Assembly: GCA_003646875.1 (NCBI GenBank)
Contig: QMLT01000060.1
Span: 1 to 8,277 of the forward strand
Origin: Deltaproteobacteria bacterium
GTDB taxonomy: Bacteria; Desulfobacterota; DSM-4660; Desulfatiglandales; B25-G16
Length of the DNA: 8,277 nucleotides
Direction of reading: 5' to 3'
This document shows positions 1 through 6,303 of this stretch, one piece after another; position 1 is the first letter of the stretch, and every line of letters begins with the position of its first letter. Both the position numbers and the translations under genes were made by a program. The notes under the pieces were generated by a model that saw nothing but the letters and a program-made list of their open reading frames with translations, was not told the origin of the DNA and did no database searches.

Positions 1-78
1 GGGGGCACCCTCACCCCAACCCTCTCCCCTGTCTGCGTGCGGACACGCACAGGCAGGCATCGAGGGAGGGGGGTTTTT
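1..78. repeat. GC-rich nested palindromic intergenic repeat, possible terminator
   Basis: The core is a hairpin at 28-53: CCTG (28-31), a two-base bulge TC, TGCGTG (34-39), loop CGGA (40-43), then CACGCA (44-49) and CAGG (50-53). It is nested between C-rich sequence (8-29, CCCTC and CCCC blocks) and a G-rich arm (61-73, GGGAGGGGGG), which can pair imperfectly. Five Ts follow at 74-78, so the RNA could end a transcript arriving from the left. From memory, C-rich blocks of this kind facing G-rich ones are common intergenic repeats in proteobacterial and environmental genomes; I have not checked this. The composition is far more GC-rich than the surrounding genes. Confidence 0.5.
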
Positions 79-209
79 CGACTTTTTACGAGACCGTCAA
101 TGTTTGTTGTCCATCGGAAGACAGCAAACGGGATATGAATTGTAGATTGAGGGATTTGTTTTACTTAACTTTAACCCAATGAAGGTTGTCTATTGTACTT
201 TGCAACAAA

Positions 210-227
210 CAACTGACCACTGACAAC
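210..227. repeat. Fragment of a heptamer tandem repeat
   Basis: The sequence CAACTGACCACTGACAAC reads as about two and a half units of a seven-base repeat (CAACTGA, CCACTGA, CAAC). It lies just before the dxr ribosome site, inside the stretch that would be coding only if dxr started at the earlier TTG (186). Repeat units there support reading that stretch as non-coding. Confidence 0.35.
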
Positions 228-236
228 CTACTTCCT

Positions 237-242
237 AAGGAG
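237..242 (+). promoter_or_regulatory. Ribosome binding site deciding the dxr start
   Basis: AAGGAG at 237-242 is followed by nine bases and then TTG at 252. It supports starting dxr at 252 rather than at the in-frame TTG at 186, which has no such site in front of it. Confidence 0.75.
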
Positions 243-251
243 CTATTTTCT

Positions 252-1418
252 TTGAAAAATATATGCCTGCTGGGCTCTACTGGTTCTATAGGGACCAATG
301 CACTCAAGATTATTAAGAACAATCCAGACAGATACCGGATTATAGCGCTCGGTGGAGGAAGAAACATAGACCTTCTCCTTAACCAAATAAAGGAATTTAA
401 ACCACTTTTTGCAGTGGTTATTAATTCTCGTCTTGCCAATGAGCTAAAAAGCAAATTAAACAATGACACAAACATAGAAATACTCTATGGTGCCAAAGGC
501 TATAGTGAAATTGCCTCCCTTTCAGATGTAAACCTGGCTATAGCAGCAATGACAGGATCTGCTGGCCTGCTTCCAACATTTTCCGCTATCACTGCTGGCA
601 AGGACGTGGCTTTGGCCAATAAAGAAACATTGGTAATGGCGGGATCTTTGCTGATAAACGAATCAAAAAAGTCGGGTGTAAATATATTTCCTATTGACAG
701 TGAACACAGCGCAATATACCAATCTATCCAGGGACACAGCAGAGAGGATCTAAAAAAAATCATCCTAACGGGCTCTGGTGGTCCATTCAAAGATTCCCCT
801 ATAGAAAAATTGTCCACGGCTACTCCAAAAGAGGCATTAAAACATCCAAAATGGAAAATGGGCCGCAAAATAAGTATAGATTCAGCAACTATGATGAATA
901 AGGGACTGGAGGCAATCGAAGCAAAATGGCTTTTTAATGTAGAGATGGATCAAATAGAAATCCTTCTCCACCCCCAAAGTATTATTCATTCCATGGTTGA
1001 GTATATGGATGGCTCTATCATCGCACAGCTAGCCCCTACAGACATGAGAATACCAATATCCTATGCCCTCTCTTATCCCAGGCATCTCAAGGTTGACCTG
1101 CCATCATTAGACCTGCTAGATATAAAAACATTAAGTTTTGAAAGACCTGATAAAAAAAGATTTAGATGTCTATCCTTAGCCCTTGCTGCAGGAAAAATAG
1201 GCGAAAGCATGCCTGCTGTATTAAATGCAGCTAATGAAATCGGTGTTAAGGCCTTTTTGGAAGGAAAAATAGGTTTTTTGGAAATTCCTCAAGTTATTGA
1301 AAAAACATTGGAGAAACACAAAACCTTTCCCTTAAATAGCATAGAGCAAGCAATTGAAGTAGATCAATGGGCTAAATCCCGGGCAACGGAAATCCTGAGG
1401 GAGATGGGGAGAAAATAA
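252..1418 (+). CDS. dxr: 1-deoxy-D-xylulose 5-phosphate reductoisomerase
   Basis: This enzyme makes 2-C-methyl-D-erythritol 4-phosphate from deoxyxylulose phosphate with NADPH and a divalent metal, the first committed step of the MEP isoprenoid pathway in the cytoplasm. With the TTG start at 252 the product is 388 residues, normal for the family. The NADPH-binding loop GSTGSIG is at residues 8-14 and LANKETLV at about 121-128. The metal ligands are Asp149 and Glu151 (in DSEH) and Glu220 (in MNKGLE), and the substrate-loop region HPKW lies near 198-201. A longer reading from TTG 186 would add 22 residues; those codons contain repeat sequence and have no ribosome site, and family members begin at the KNICLLGSTG-like strand. 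In many proteobacteria dxr follows uppS and cdsA; here non-coding repeat sequence lies upstream as far as the window edge. rseP follows after 86 bases. Nothing catalytic is missing. Confidence 0.96.
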   Translation: MKNICLLGSTGSIGTNALKIIKNNPDRYRIIALGGGRNIDLLLNQIKEFKPLFAVVINSRLANELKSKLNNDTNIEILYGAKGYSEIASLSDVNLAIAAMTGSAGLLPTFSAITAGKDVALANKETLVMAGSLLINESKKSGVNIFPIDSEHSAIYQSIQGHSREDLKKIILTGSGGPFKDSPIEKLSTATPKEALKHPKWKMGRKISIDSATMMNKGLEAIEAKWLFNVEMDQIEILLHPQSIIHSMVEYMDGSIIAQLAPTDMRIPISYALSYPRHLKVDLPSLDLLDIKTLSFERPDKKRFRCLSLALAAGKIGESMPAVLNAANEIGVKAFLEGKIGFLEIPQVIEKTLEKHKTFPLNSIEQAIEVDQWAKSRATEILREMGRK

Positions 1419-1504
1419 ACTCTGGAAATTTCAGCAACTATTTGATATTAATATATCCTTGAAGCTTTTGTCTTCTGGCTAACATATGGAGCGAATCGTA
1501 AATT

Positions 1505-2587
1505 ATGAGCACCGTGTTATATTATATAATTCCATTTATTATTGTGCTTGGTGTCCTGATCTTTTTCCACGAGTTAGGACACTTTCTGATTGCCAAATTA
1601 TGCAATGTAAAGGTCCTTAAGTTTTCCCTTGGCTTTGGTCCTAAAGTTATGGGAAAAAAAATGGGAGAAACTGAATATATCATCTCAGCCTTTCCTCTCG
1701 GCGGTTACGTTAAGATGTTAGGTGAAGAAAATGATGAAGAAATAATCCCAGAAGAGGCTCATAGATCCTTTTCCAGACAGCCTCTAGTAACGAGAATTGC
1801 TATTGCGGCAGCCGGCCCTTTCTTTAACTTCCTCTTAGCCTTCATTCTTTTTAGCGGCATCTACATCATATCAGGTTACCCTATTATGATCCCCGAGGTT
1901 GGACAAGTAAGGCCTGACTCTCCTGCTGATAAGGCAAAAATATTAAAGGGTGATATTATCGAATATATTGATGGCAAAAAAATAAACAAATGGGGTGATA
2001 TAAAAAAATTCATACAAAAGAGTCCTCACAAGGACCTGCACATGGTAATCATAAGAGGCAATAAGAGGATTGCAACTATCGTTTCTCCTAAAGAGGAAAT
2101 TGTTAAAAACATTTTTGGCGAAGAGATTAAATCAGCGCTGATAGGAATTGTAGCCAGTGGAAACATCAAGGAATTACAGTTAGGTCCCCTTAGATCACTC
2201 ATGGAAGGTGGTAAAAAGACCTGGGAATTAACAGAACTCACAGTCCTGACAGTTGTAAAGCTATTTCAAGGGGTTATTCCCCTTAAAACACTTGGCGGGC
2301 CTATCATGATTGGACAGTTAACAGGAGATATAGCACGAGAAAATATAAGTTATCTCGTCCCTTTTATGGCTGTTATAAGTATTAATCTCGCTATACTAAA
2401 CCTTCTTCCAGTACCAGTTCTCGATGGCGGTCTAATACTTTTATTTTTAATAGAAAGTGTAATAAGGAAACCTTTAAGTATCAAAAAAAGGGAGATGGCT
2501 CAGAAAATAGGTTTTTTCCTTCTCATTCTTTTAATGGTCATCGTCTTTTACAACGATCTAGCAAGAATCATCACCAATCATAATTGA
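1505..2587 (+). CDS. rseP: RIP-type site-2 zinc metalloprotease RseP
   Basis: This is an inner-membrane protease that cuts substrates within the membrane. In E. coli it cleaves the anti-sigma factor RseA to release the envelope stress sigma factor, and it also clears signal peptide remnants; the substrate here is unknown. The zinc-binding HELGH motif is at residues 22-26 in the first membrane helix. AAAGPFFNFLLA (101-112) marks the second. The third zinc ligand is Asp307 in NLLPVPVLDGG (299-309). One PDZ domain occupies about 125-200, so the protein (360 residues) is the short single-PDZ form, unlike the roughly 450-residue two-PDZ E. coli enzyme. A final hydrophobic helix spans about 335-350. 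The ATG at 1505 is preceded by GGAG (1488-1491) at a rather long 13-base distance, but the N-terminus fits the family. The dxr-rseP order is common in proteobacteria. Confidence 0.95.
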   Translation: MSTVLYYIIPFIIVLGVLIFFHELGHFLIAKLCNVKVLKFSLGFGPKVMGKKMGETEYIISAFPLGGYVKMLGEENDEEIIPEEAHRSFSRQPLVTRIAIAAAGPFFNFLLAFILFSGIYIISGYPIMIPEVGQVRPDSPADKAKILKGDIIEYIDGKKINKWGDIKKFIQKSPHKDLHMVIIRGNKRIATIVSPKEEIVKNIFGEEIKSALIGIVASGNIKELQLGPLRSLMEGGKKTWELTELTVLTVVKLFQGVIPLKTLGGPIMIGQLTGDIARENISYLVPFMAVISINLAILNLLPVPVLDGGLILLFLIESVIRKPLSIKKREMAQKIGFFLLILLMVIVFYNDLARIITNHN

Positions 2588-2590
2588 AAA

Positions 2591-3280
2591 TTGAATATCC
2601 TTTCAATAAATACCTCAACCAAACAGTATAGTGTAGCAGTAATGAAGGATGAAATTGTTTCAGGTGAATATATCCTCCCTTCAAGTCCAAGCCACTTCAG
2701 CAATTTAATGCCTTCCATCGATGACCTGCTTGTTAAGGTTGGACTTGTGCCTCAAAATATAGATGGATTAATCGTTGCCTTGGGGCCAGGAAGCTTTACC
2801 GGGATTAGAATAGGTCTATCTGTTGCAAAAGGATTCTCTGAATGCCTGAACATACCAATAACTGGTATCCACACTTTAGTAGCCATGGCCAGCCAACTTC
2901 CTTACTTAAATGAATATATCTGCCCTCTTGTAACTTCACGGAAAGGGGAGGTATTTACTGCTATATTTAAGTGGAGCGCCCATGGCGATTTATTAAGGTG
3001 TAAAGAAGACACATGTCTAAAAATTAATGACCTTAGTACAATAATTGAAAACAAGACAATTTTTATCGGGAATGACTTTAGCGCTCAAGGGCCAATCTTA
3101 AAACAACAATTTGAGGAAAACCAGATATTAGCGCCGGCAAATTTGTGGAACCTTAAGGCCTCATCTTTGGGTATTCTGGGATTAAAAAAACTTCAAAAAC
3201 ATGGTTCAGACAATTTAGATGAACTTGTTCCCATTTATCTCAGAGGGGCAGATATTCGCCTACAAGAGAAAGTGAGCTAA
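2591..3280 (+). CDS. tsaB: tRNA threonylcarbamoyladenosine biosynthesis protein TsaB
   Basis: TsaB is the non-catalytic partner that binds TsaD (with TsaE) in the complex that puts threonylcarbamoyl on A37 of ANN-decoding tRNAs. It has an ASKHA fold. The N-terminal strand MNILSINTSTKQYSVAV (1-17) and the signature GPGSFTGIRIG (65-75) are clear; SPSHFSNLMPSID (32-44) matches the region after the first subdomain. At 229 residues it is close to E. coli TsaB (231). The residue before TSTK is Asn where most homologues have Asp, a mild variation. The start is TTG at 2591, three bases after the rseP stop. No Shine-Dalgarno sequence is visible, so translation is probably coupled to rseP. TsaD and TsaE are not in the window. 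Confidence 0.93.
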   Translation: MNILSINTSTKQYSVAVMKDEIVSGEYILPSSPSHFSNLMPSIDDLLVKVGLVPQNIDGLIVALGPGSFTGIRIGLSVAKGFSECLNIPITGIHTLVAMASQLPYLNEYICPLVTSRKGEVFTAIFKWSAHGDLLRCKEDTCLKINDLSTIIENKTIFIGNDFSAQGPILKQQFEENQILAPANLWNLKASSLGILGLKKLQKHGSDNLDELVPIYLRGADIRLQEKVS

Positions 3281-3304
3281 AGTTAAGAGTTAAAGCTTAG
3301 GAGG

Positions 3305-3338
3305 CTAGAAGTTTATTTGTTAACTTTAGGCGCTTTTT
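3305..3338 (+). terminator. Terminator-like hairpin after tsaB
   Basis: CTA (3305-3307), a bulged G, then AAGTT (3309-3313) can pair with AACTTTAG (3322-3329) around an eight-base loop. GCGC and five Ts (3334-3338) follow. A competing longer pairing also exists: CTAAAGTTAA (3277-3286), which overlaps the tsaB stop, with TTAACTTTAG (3320-3329). The stem is AT-rich and so weak for a factor-independent terminator, but the position between tsaB and the psd promoter candidate fits. Confidence 0.4.
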
Positions 3339-3348
3339 ATATGTAATA

Positions 3349-3376
3349 TTGACAAATACATAAATGTATATTAAAT
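3349..3376 (+). promoter_or_regulatory. Candidate sigma-70 promoter for psd-pssA
   Basis: A perfect -35 TTGACA (3349-3354) is followed at 16 bases by TTAAAT (3371-3376), four of six matches to the -10 consensus. A better -10 match, TACAAT (3379-3384), lies too far away (24 bases) for the same -35. The start of psd is about 45 bases downstream. Together with the hairpin just before, this suggests psd-pssA is transcribed separately from dxr-rseP-tsaB. Confidence 0.5.
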
Positions 3377-3420
3377 GCTACAATGAACAAGCGCACGTAC
3401 TTTCACAGGGATTTGATTAA

Positions 3421-4098
3421 TTGAGCTACAAAAAAATAAACAATAAGCTGCCACTTGCCCGGGAAGGAATTCCCTTTATACTTATTGGAATAGCATTGAC
3501 ATCCATACTTTTCATTCTTAATTGGAAATTATTAGCTATTCCTATCGCGGTAGCAACCTTGTTCAGTATCTATTTTTTTCGAGATCCAAAGAGGACACAT
3601 GTAGATAAAGAAAGGGCAATTTTTGCGCCAGCAGACGGAAGAGTGCTATCAATTGAGAATCTAGATAATGGAGACTATCGTTTAAAAGATAAGGCAATAA
3701 AAATAAGTATATTCATGTCTATCTTTAATTCCCATATTAACAGGATCCCCATTAAAGGAAAAATCTCCCAATTATCCTACCACCCTGGAAAATTTTTTTC
3801 AGCTAATAGAGATAAAGCATCTGTCTACAACGAACATAATATTGTAACTTTAGAAACAGATAATAAGAAAAAGATTATCTTTGTTCAAATAGCTGGCCTT
3901 ATTGCTCGAAGGATCGCATGTTGGGTTAAAAAGGGAGATTATGTAGAAACAGGCCAGAGATTTGGCCTCATCAGGTTCGGTTCACGGCTTGAGGTCTACC
4001 TTCCGCCTGATTGCGAAATCAAGGTTAAAAAAGGTGAGAAAGTTAAGGCAAGTCAGACAATTATAGGATATCTTAGTGAGACTGAAAACAAAAAATAG
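3421..4098 (+). CDS. psd: Phosphatidylserine decarboxylase, short form
   Basis: The enzyme decarboxylates phosphatidylserine to phosphatidylethanolamine at the inner membrane, using a pyruvoyl group made by self-cleavage. At 225 residues it is the short form seen in many bacteria and archaea, not the roughly 320-residue E. coli type. Two hydrophobic segments (about 16-33 and 35-53) anchor the N-terminus. PADGRV (70-75, Asp72) and FNSHINRIP (102-110, His105) match the conserved core and are the likely processing partners. The cleavage site is RFGS (185-188): cutting between Gly187 and Ser188 would give a large beta chain and a roughly 38-residue alpha chain beginning with pyruvoyl, replacing the LGST site of the long enzymes. 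The start is TTG at 3421, ten bases after AGGG (3407-3410). The last 23 bases overlap pssA, which makes its substrate. Confidence 0.93.
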   Translation: MSYKKINNKLPLAREGIPFILIGIALTSILFILNWKLLAIPIAVATLFSIYFFRDPKRTHVDKERAIFAPADGRVLSIENLDNGDYRLKDKAIKISIFMSIFNSHINRIPIKGKISQLSYHPGKFFSANRDKASVYNEHNIVTLETDNKKKIIFVQIAGLIARRIACWVKKGDYVETGQRFGLIRFGSRLEVYLPPDCEIKVKKGEKVKASQTIIGYLSETENKK

Positions 4099-4882
4099 AT
4101 TAAAAAAGAGAAACAAAAAAGGAATATACATTCTTCCAAACCTATTCACCTCCTGTAGCCTATTTGGTGGATTCTATGCCATTATTGCTGCTATCCAGGG
4201 AAGATATGATGCAGCAGCCATTGCTATCCTTATCTCTTCTATATTCGATGGATTAGATGGAAAAATTGCTCGCTTTACCAATACAACCAGTCAATTTGGC
4301 GCCGAATATGATTCTCTATCAGATCTGGTGGCATTTGGTGTGGCTCCTGGATTGCTGGCCTTTAAGTGGTCTCTGCAGTCATTTGGAAGATTTGGCTGGC
4401 TGGCTGTCTTTCTGTATGTTATCTGCGGCGCCTTAAGGCTTGCCAGGTTCAACATTCAAAAAAACAATATTGAATCTGATCACTTCAAAGGATTACCTAT
4501 TCCTGGAGCAGCTATCTTTATTGCTACCCTTGTGCTTTTTATAAATTCCTTAGATGGCCTTACCGAAAACAAACATATTATTATTATAAGCGCTATTTAT
4601 TCTCTATCATTTCTTATGGTCAGCACAATTGATTATCTTAGTTTTAAAGAGCTCGAGCTTTTTAAGAGAAAACCCTTTAATGTTCTGGTAGCCACCATAC
4701 TCCTCTTTACTGTCGTGGCATATAAGCCAGCTTTGATGTTATTTTTTTTCTCTACTATGTATGTGATCTCAGGTCCTTTAATAACGCTCTATCATCTCAT
4801 TCATAGATCTACAGAGAGAGCTCATCCCATGATTGATTCCTCTCTCGACAAAAGTGAAAAGAGTATAAAAAACGAATTATGA
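4076..4882 (+). CDS. pssA: CDP-diacylglycerol--serine O-phosphatidyltransferase
   Basis: This is an integral membrane enzyme that joins serine to CDP-diacylglycerol, giving phosphatidylserine and CMP; Psd then converts the product to phosphatidylethanolamine. The complete CDP-alcohol phosphatidyltransferase motif is present: Asp58, Asp61-Gly62, Ala65-Arg66, Gly75, Asp79 and Asp83 (DGLDGKIAR ... GAEYDSLSD). LPNLFTSCSLFGG (20-32) is the typical opening of the first membrane helix, and several hydrophobic helices follow to about residue 240, then a charged tail. The 268-residue length suits the membrane-type PssA, unlike the unrelated phospholipase-D-like E. coli enzyme. The start is GTG at 4076 inside psd, with AGGA (4065-4068) seven bases upstream; the overlap implies translational coupling. 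Confidence 0.93.
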   Translation: MRLKTKNRLKKRNKKGIYILPNLFTSCSLFGGFYAIIAAIQGRYDAAAIAILISSIFDGLDGKIARFTNTTSQFGAEYDSLSDLVAFGVAPGLLAFKWSLQSFGRFGWLAVFLYVICGALRLARFNIQKNNIESDHFKGLPIPGAAIFIATLVLFINSLDGLTENKHIIIISAIYSLSFLMVSTIDYLSFKELELFKRKPFNVLVATILLFTVVAYKPALMLFFFSTMYVISGPLITLYHLIHRSTERAHPMIDSSLDKSEKSIKNEL

Positions 4883-4903
4883 AAATTTGGGTAATGTCAG
4901 AAA
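4881..4903. repeat. Copy of a dispersed GGGTAAT-type intergenic repeat arm
   Basis: This 23-base stretch begins in the pssA stop codon. It matches 6263-6285 at 19 of 23 positions: the shared parts are GAAAA, TGGGTAAT and CAGAAA, with two two-base differences. The other copy lies before the IHF-like gene. See also the related arms at 4950-4959 and 5075-5084. Confidence 0.4.
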
Positions 4904-4939
4904 ATTGTCGCCCTTAGACTTATGTTAACTCATTTTAGC

Positions 4940-5095
4940 TACTAATAACGTAACTATCCAGCCACAAGGCACTAAGACCCAAAGAGCAAACAAATATAAA
5001 TTGAATAACAGAATTTTCTCAGGGTATTGTAAAGAATAATTCTATAATCTTGGTGTCTTTGTGGCAAGATATCCGGGTAGTTACTTACTAATAAC
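4940..5095. mobile_element. Putative small non-autonomous element with inverted ends and flanking direct repeats
   Basis: An exact ten-base direct repeat, TACTAATAAC, occurs at 4940-4949 and 5086-5095. Just inside are inverted ends: GTAACTATCC (4950-4959) against GGGTAGTTAC (5075-5084), nine of ten bases pairing. Further in, GCCACAAGGCACTAAGA (4961-4977) pairs imperfectly with the complement of TCTTGGTGTCTTTGTGGC (5048-5065); the right arm carries about eight extra bases between the two blocks. The interior is AT-rich and non-coding. This is the layout expected of a MITE-like element of about 136 bases with a target duplication, or of a REP-like palindrome. No transposase is nearby to confirm it. 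It sits 11 bases before the rsmD start and fills most of the pssA-rsmD gap. Confidence 0.45.
5043..5048 (+). promoter_or_regulatory. Possible -10 box upstream of rsmD
   Basis: A perfect TATAAT lies 58 bases before the rsmD ATG, but no recognisable -35 box stands 16-18 bases upstream. It is inside the putative element described at 4940-5095, so if active the repeat would carry the promoter of rsmD-coaD. Confidence 0.25.
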
Positions 5096-5106
5096 TTTAA
5101 AACATC

Positions 5107-5676
5107 ATGAGAATAACTGGCGGAATGATAAAGGGCCGCCGGCTGGCAAACCTCAAAGGAGTTACTATAAGGCCTACCTCAGATATAGTGAGAGGAGCTA
5201 TATTTGACATATTGGGGCAAACATTAACTGATCTTAGGGTATTAGATCTATTCGCTGGCACAGGTAGTTTGGGGATAGAATCCCTAAGCAGAGGCGCCAA
5301 GAAAGCTGTATTTGTAGATAGCTCATACAGGGCCATTGCTATAATAAAAAATAACCTCATTAGGTGCGGCTATGAAGAGCTTTCAATGATTATAAGAGCG
5401 AAATTGCCGAATGGTTTGCCCCATGTTCAGGATCTTGGGCGCGGTCAATTCGATGTGGTATTTATTGATCCTCCCTATAGAAAGGGATACATTAGGCCCA
5501 CGATTCATAAATTACTGGATATAAAACTATTGGCGAAAGATAGCAGGATAATTGTTGAATCATCAAAAAATGCCAATGATCTATTTCCAATCGATCTTTA
5601 TAACCTTCAGCTAAAATTAACGAAATCGTATGGCTCAACAGTAATAGGTTTTTACTTTAATGAACAGGAAAGATAA
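5107..5676 (+). CDS. rsmD: 16S rRNA (guanine(966)-N(2))-methyltransferase RsmD
   Basis: RsmD methylates the N2 of G966 in 16S rRNA, using S-adenosylmethionine, on assembling 30S subunits in the cytoplasm. The N-terminal MRITGGMIKGRRL (1-13) and RPTSDIVRGAIFDIL (22-36) are family hallmarks. The methionine-cofactor loop is DLFAGTGSLGIE (47-58), the acidic residue of the next strand is Asp71, and the catalytic DPPY is at 121-124. The length of 189 residues is normal. The ATG at 5107 has no clear Shine-Dalgarno sequence; the leader is made of the flank of a repeat-like element, so translation may be weak. The stop lies one base before coaD, a pairing frequent in bacteria. Confidence 0.94.
   Translation: MRITGGMIKGRRLANLKGVTIRPTSDIVRGAIFDILGQTLTDLRVLDLFAGTGSLGIESLSRGAKKAVFVDSSYRAIAIIKNNLIRCGYEELSMIIRAKLPNGLPHVQDLGRGQFDVVFIDPPYRKGYIRPTIHKLLDIKLLAKDSRIIVESSKNANDLFPIDLYNLQLKLTKSYGSTVIGFYFNEQER
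5666..5669 (+). promoter_or_regulatory. Ribosome binding site deciding the coaD start
   Basis: AGGA within rsmD (5666-5669) stands eight bases before ATG 5678. It favours that start over the in-frame ATG at 5660, which would overlap rsmD and add six residues, and over ATG 5687, which is too far from it. Confidence 0.6.
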
Positions 5677-5677
5677 A

Positions 5678-6163
5678 ATGGGTAAAATGGCCATATATCC
5701 TGGCTCGTTTGATCCTATAACAAACGGTCATCTCAGTATCGTCAGAAGGGCTCTTACCATGTTTGATTCTATTACCATTGCCGTTGCCTCCAACCCCATG
5801 AAAAATACCCTTTTTACATTGGATGAAAGGATTAATCTTATACAGCAATCAATCAAAAACTACGACAGGGTTTTTGTTGACTCCTTTAATGGCTTACTTG
5901 TTAACTACGTAGATAGCAAAAAAACCAATATAGTTTTAAGAGGAATGAGAGCCCTCTCAGATTTTGAGTATGAATTTCAAATGTCATTAATGAACAGGAA
6001 GTTAAATAAAAATATACAAACAATTTTCATGATGACTGACTACAAATGGCTCTATACCAGTTCTACTATAATAAAAGAGGCAGCCAGTTATGGGGGAGCT
6101 GTTAGCGGCCTTGTCCCTGATGTTGTCTGCCAGAAACTAAAAGAAAAATTTGGCTTTCAATAA
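5678..6163 (+). CDS. coaD: Phosphopantetheine adenylyltransferase
   Basis: CoaD transfers AMP from ATP to 4'-phosphopantetheine, making dephospho-CoA, the penultimate step of coenzyme A synthesis in the cytoplasm. It is a nucleotidyltransferase of the HxGH type: the nucleotide motif here is PGSFDPITNGHL (8-19) with His18, and the first His of the motif is Thr, as is usual for CoaD. RGMRALSDFEYEFQM (88-102) and the ATP-contacting SSTIIKE (128-134) are both intact. At 161 residues it matches the E. coli protein (159). It starts one base after the rsmD stop, so the two are surely cotranscribed. A structured stretch at 6179-6222 follows and may end the transcript. Confidence 0.96.
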   Translation: MGKMAIYPGSFDPITNGHLSIVRRALTMFDSITIAVASNPMKNTLFTLDERINLIQQSIKNYDRVFVDSFNGLLVNYVDSKKTNIVLRGMRALSDFEYEFQMSLMNRKLNKNIQTIFMMTDYKWLYTSSTIIKEAASYGGAVSGLVPDVVCQKLKEKFGFQ

Positions 6164-6178
6164 TAAAGCACATCCAGC

Positions 6179-6222
6179 AACCGGTCTATATGGCCTACGG
6201 CCTGGAGGGAGGACCTGGTTTT
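6179..6222 (+). terminator. Possible terminator hairpin after coaD
   Basis: AACCGGTC (6179-6186) can pair with GACCTGGTT (6212-6220) with one bulged base. Inside is a small GGCC-TAC-GGCC hairpin (6192-6202). The outer stem runs into TTTT (6219-6222), a short T-run, so termination strength is uncertain. Its place 15 bases after the coaD stop supports the call. Confidence 0.4.
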
Positions 6223-6234
6223 ACAAATTAATAC

Positions 6235-6285
6235 GTAACTGCACAGGTAAAAAGTTCAACCTGAAAACCTGGGTAATTACAGAAA
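6235..6285. repeat. Inverted repeat before the IHF-like gene, related to the 4940-5095 element
   Basis: GTAACTGCACAGG (6235-6247) and CCTGGGTAATTAC (6268-6280) are inverted copies, 10 of 13 bases pairing. Between them CAGGT (6244-6248) and ACCTG (6259-6263) form an alternative inner hairpin with a ten-base loop. The outer ends resemble the ends of the putative element upstream of rsmD (CCGGGTAGTTAC at 5073-5084, 10 of 12 identical to 6269-6280). No flanking direct repeat is visible here. It ends 18 bases before the start codon, so it may also affect expression of the gene. Confidence 0.4.
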
Positions 6286-6303
6286 CTTAAGGGGGAATAT
6301 TGC

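Noticed and set aside
103..128. Hairpin TTTGTTGTC / GACAGCAAA with an eight-base loop upstream of dxr.
   Set aside because: Nine pairs including a G-T; it has no T-run and no resemblance to a riboswitch or leader that I know, so a regulatory role is not supported.
161..475. Minus-strand open frame of 104 codons across the start of dxr.
   Set aside because: It is the antisense shadow of dxr, with no recognisable domain or ribosome site. The other antisense frames (500-868, 2026-2241, 5097-5360, 5657-5848, and the plus-strand frames inside rlpA and the crotonase gene) were dropped for the same reason.
1445..1479. Short palindrome ATATTAATAT and a small GAAG/CTTC hairpin in the dxr-rseP gap.
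   Set aside because: AT-rich and short, with no T-run after it and no promoter match. Such symmetry is common by chance in this composition.
3272..3284. The 13-base string GTGAGCTAAAGTT is found at the end of tsaB and, inverted, at 7401-7413 between the crotonase gene and rlpA.
   Set aside because: About one shared 13-mer is expected by chance in a window of this size when both strands are counted, so it is not evidence of a repeat on its own.
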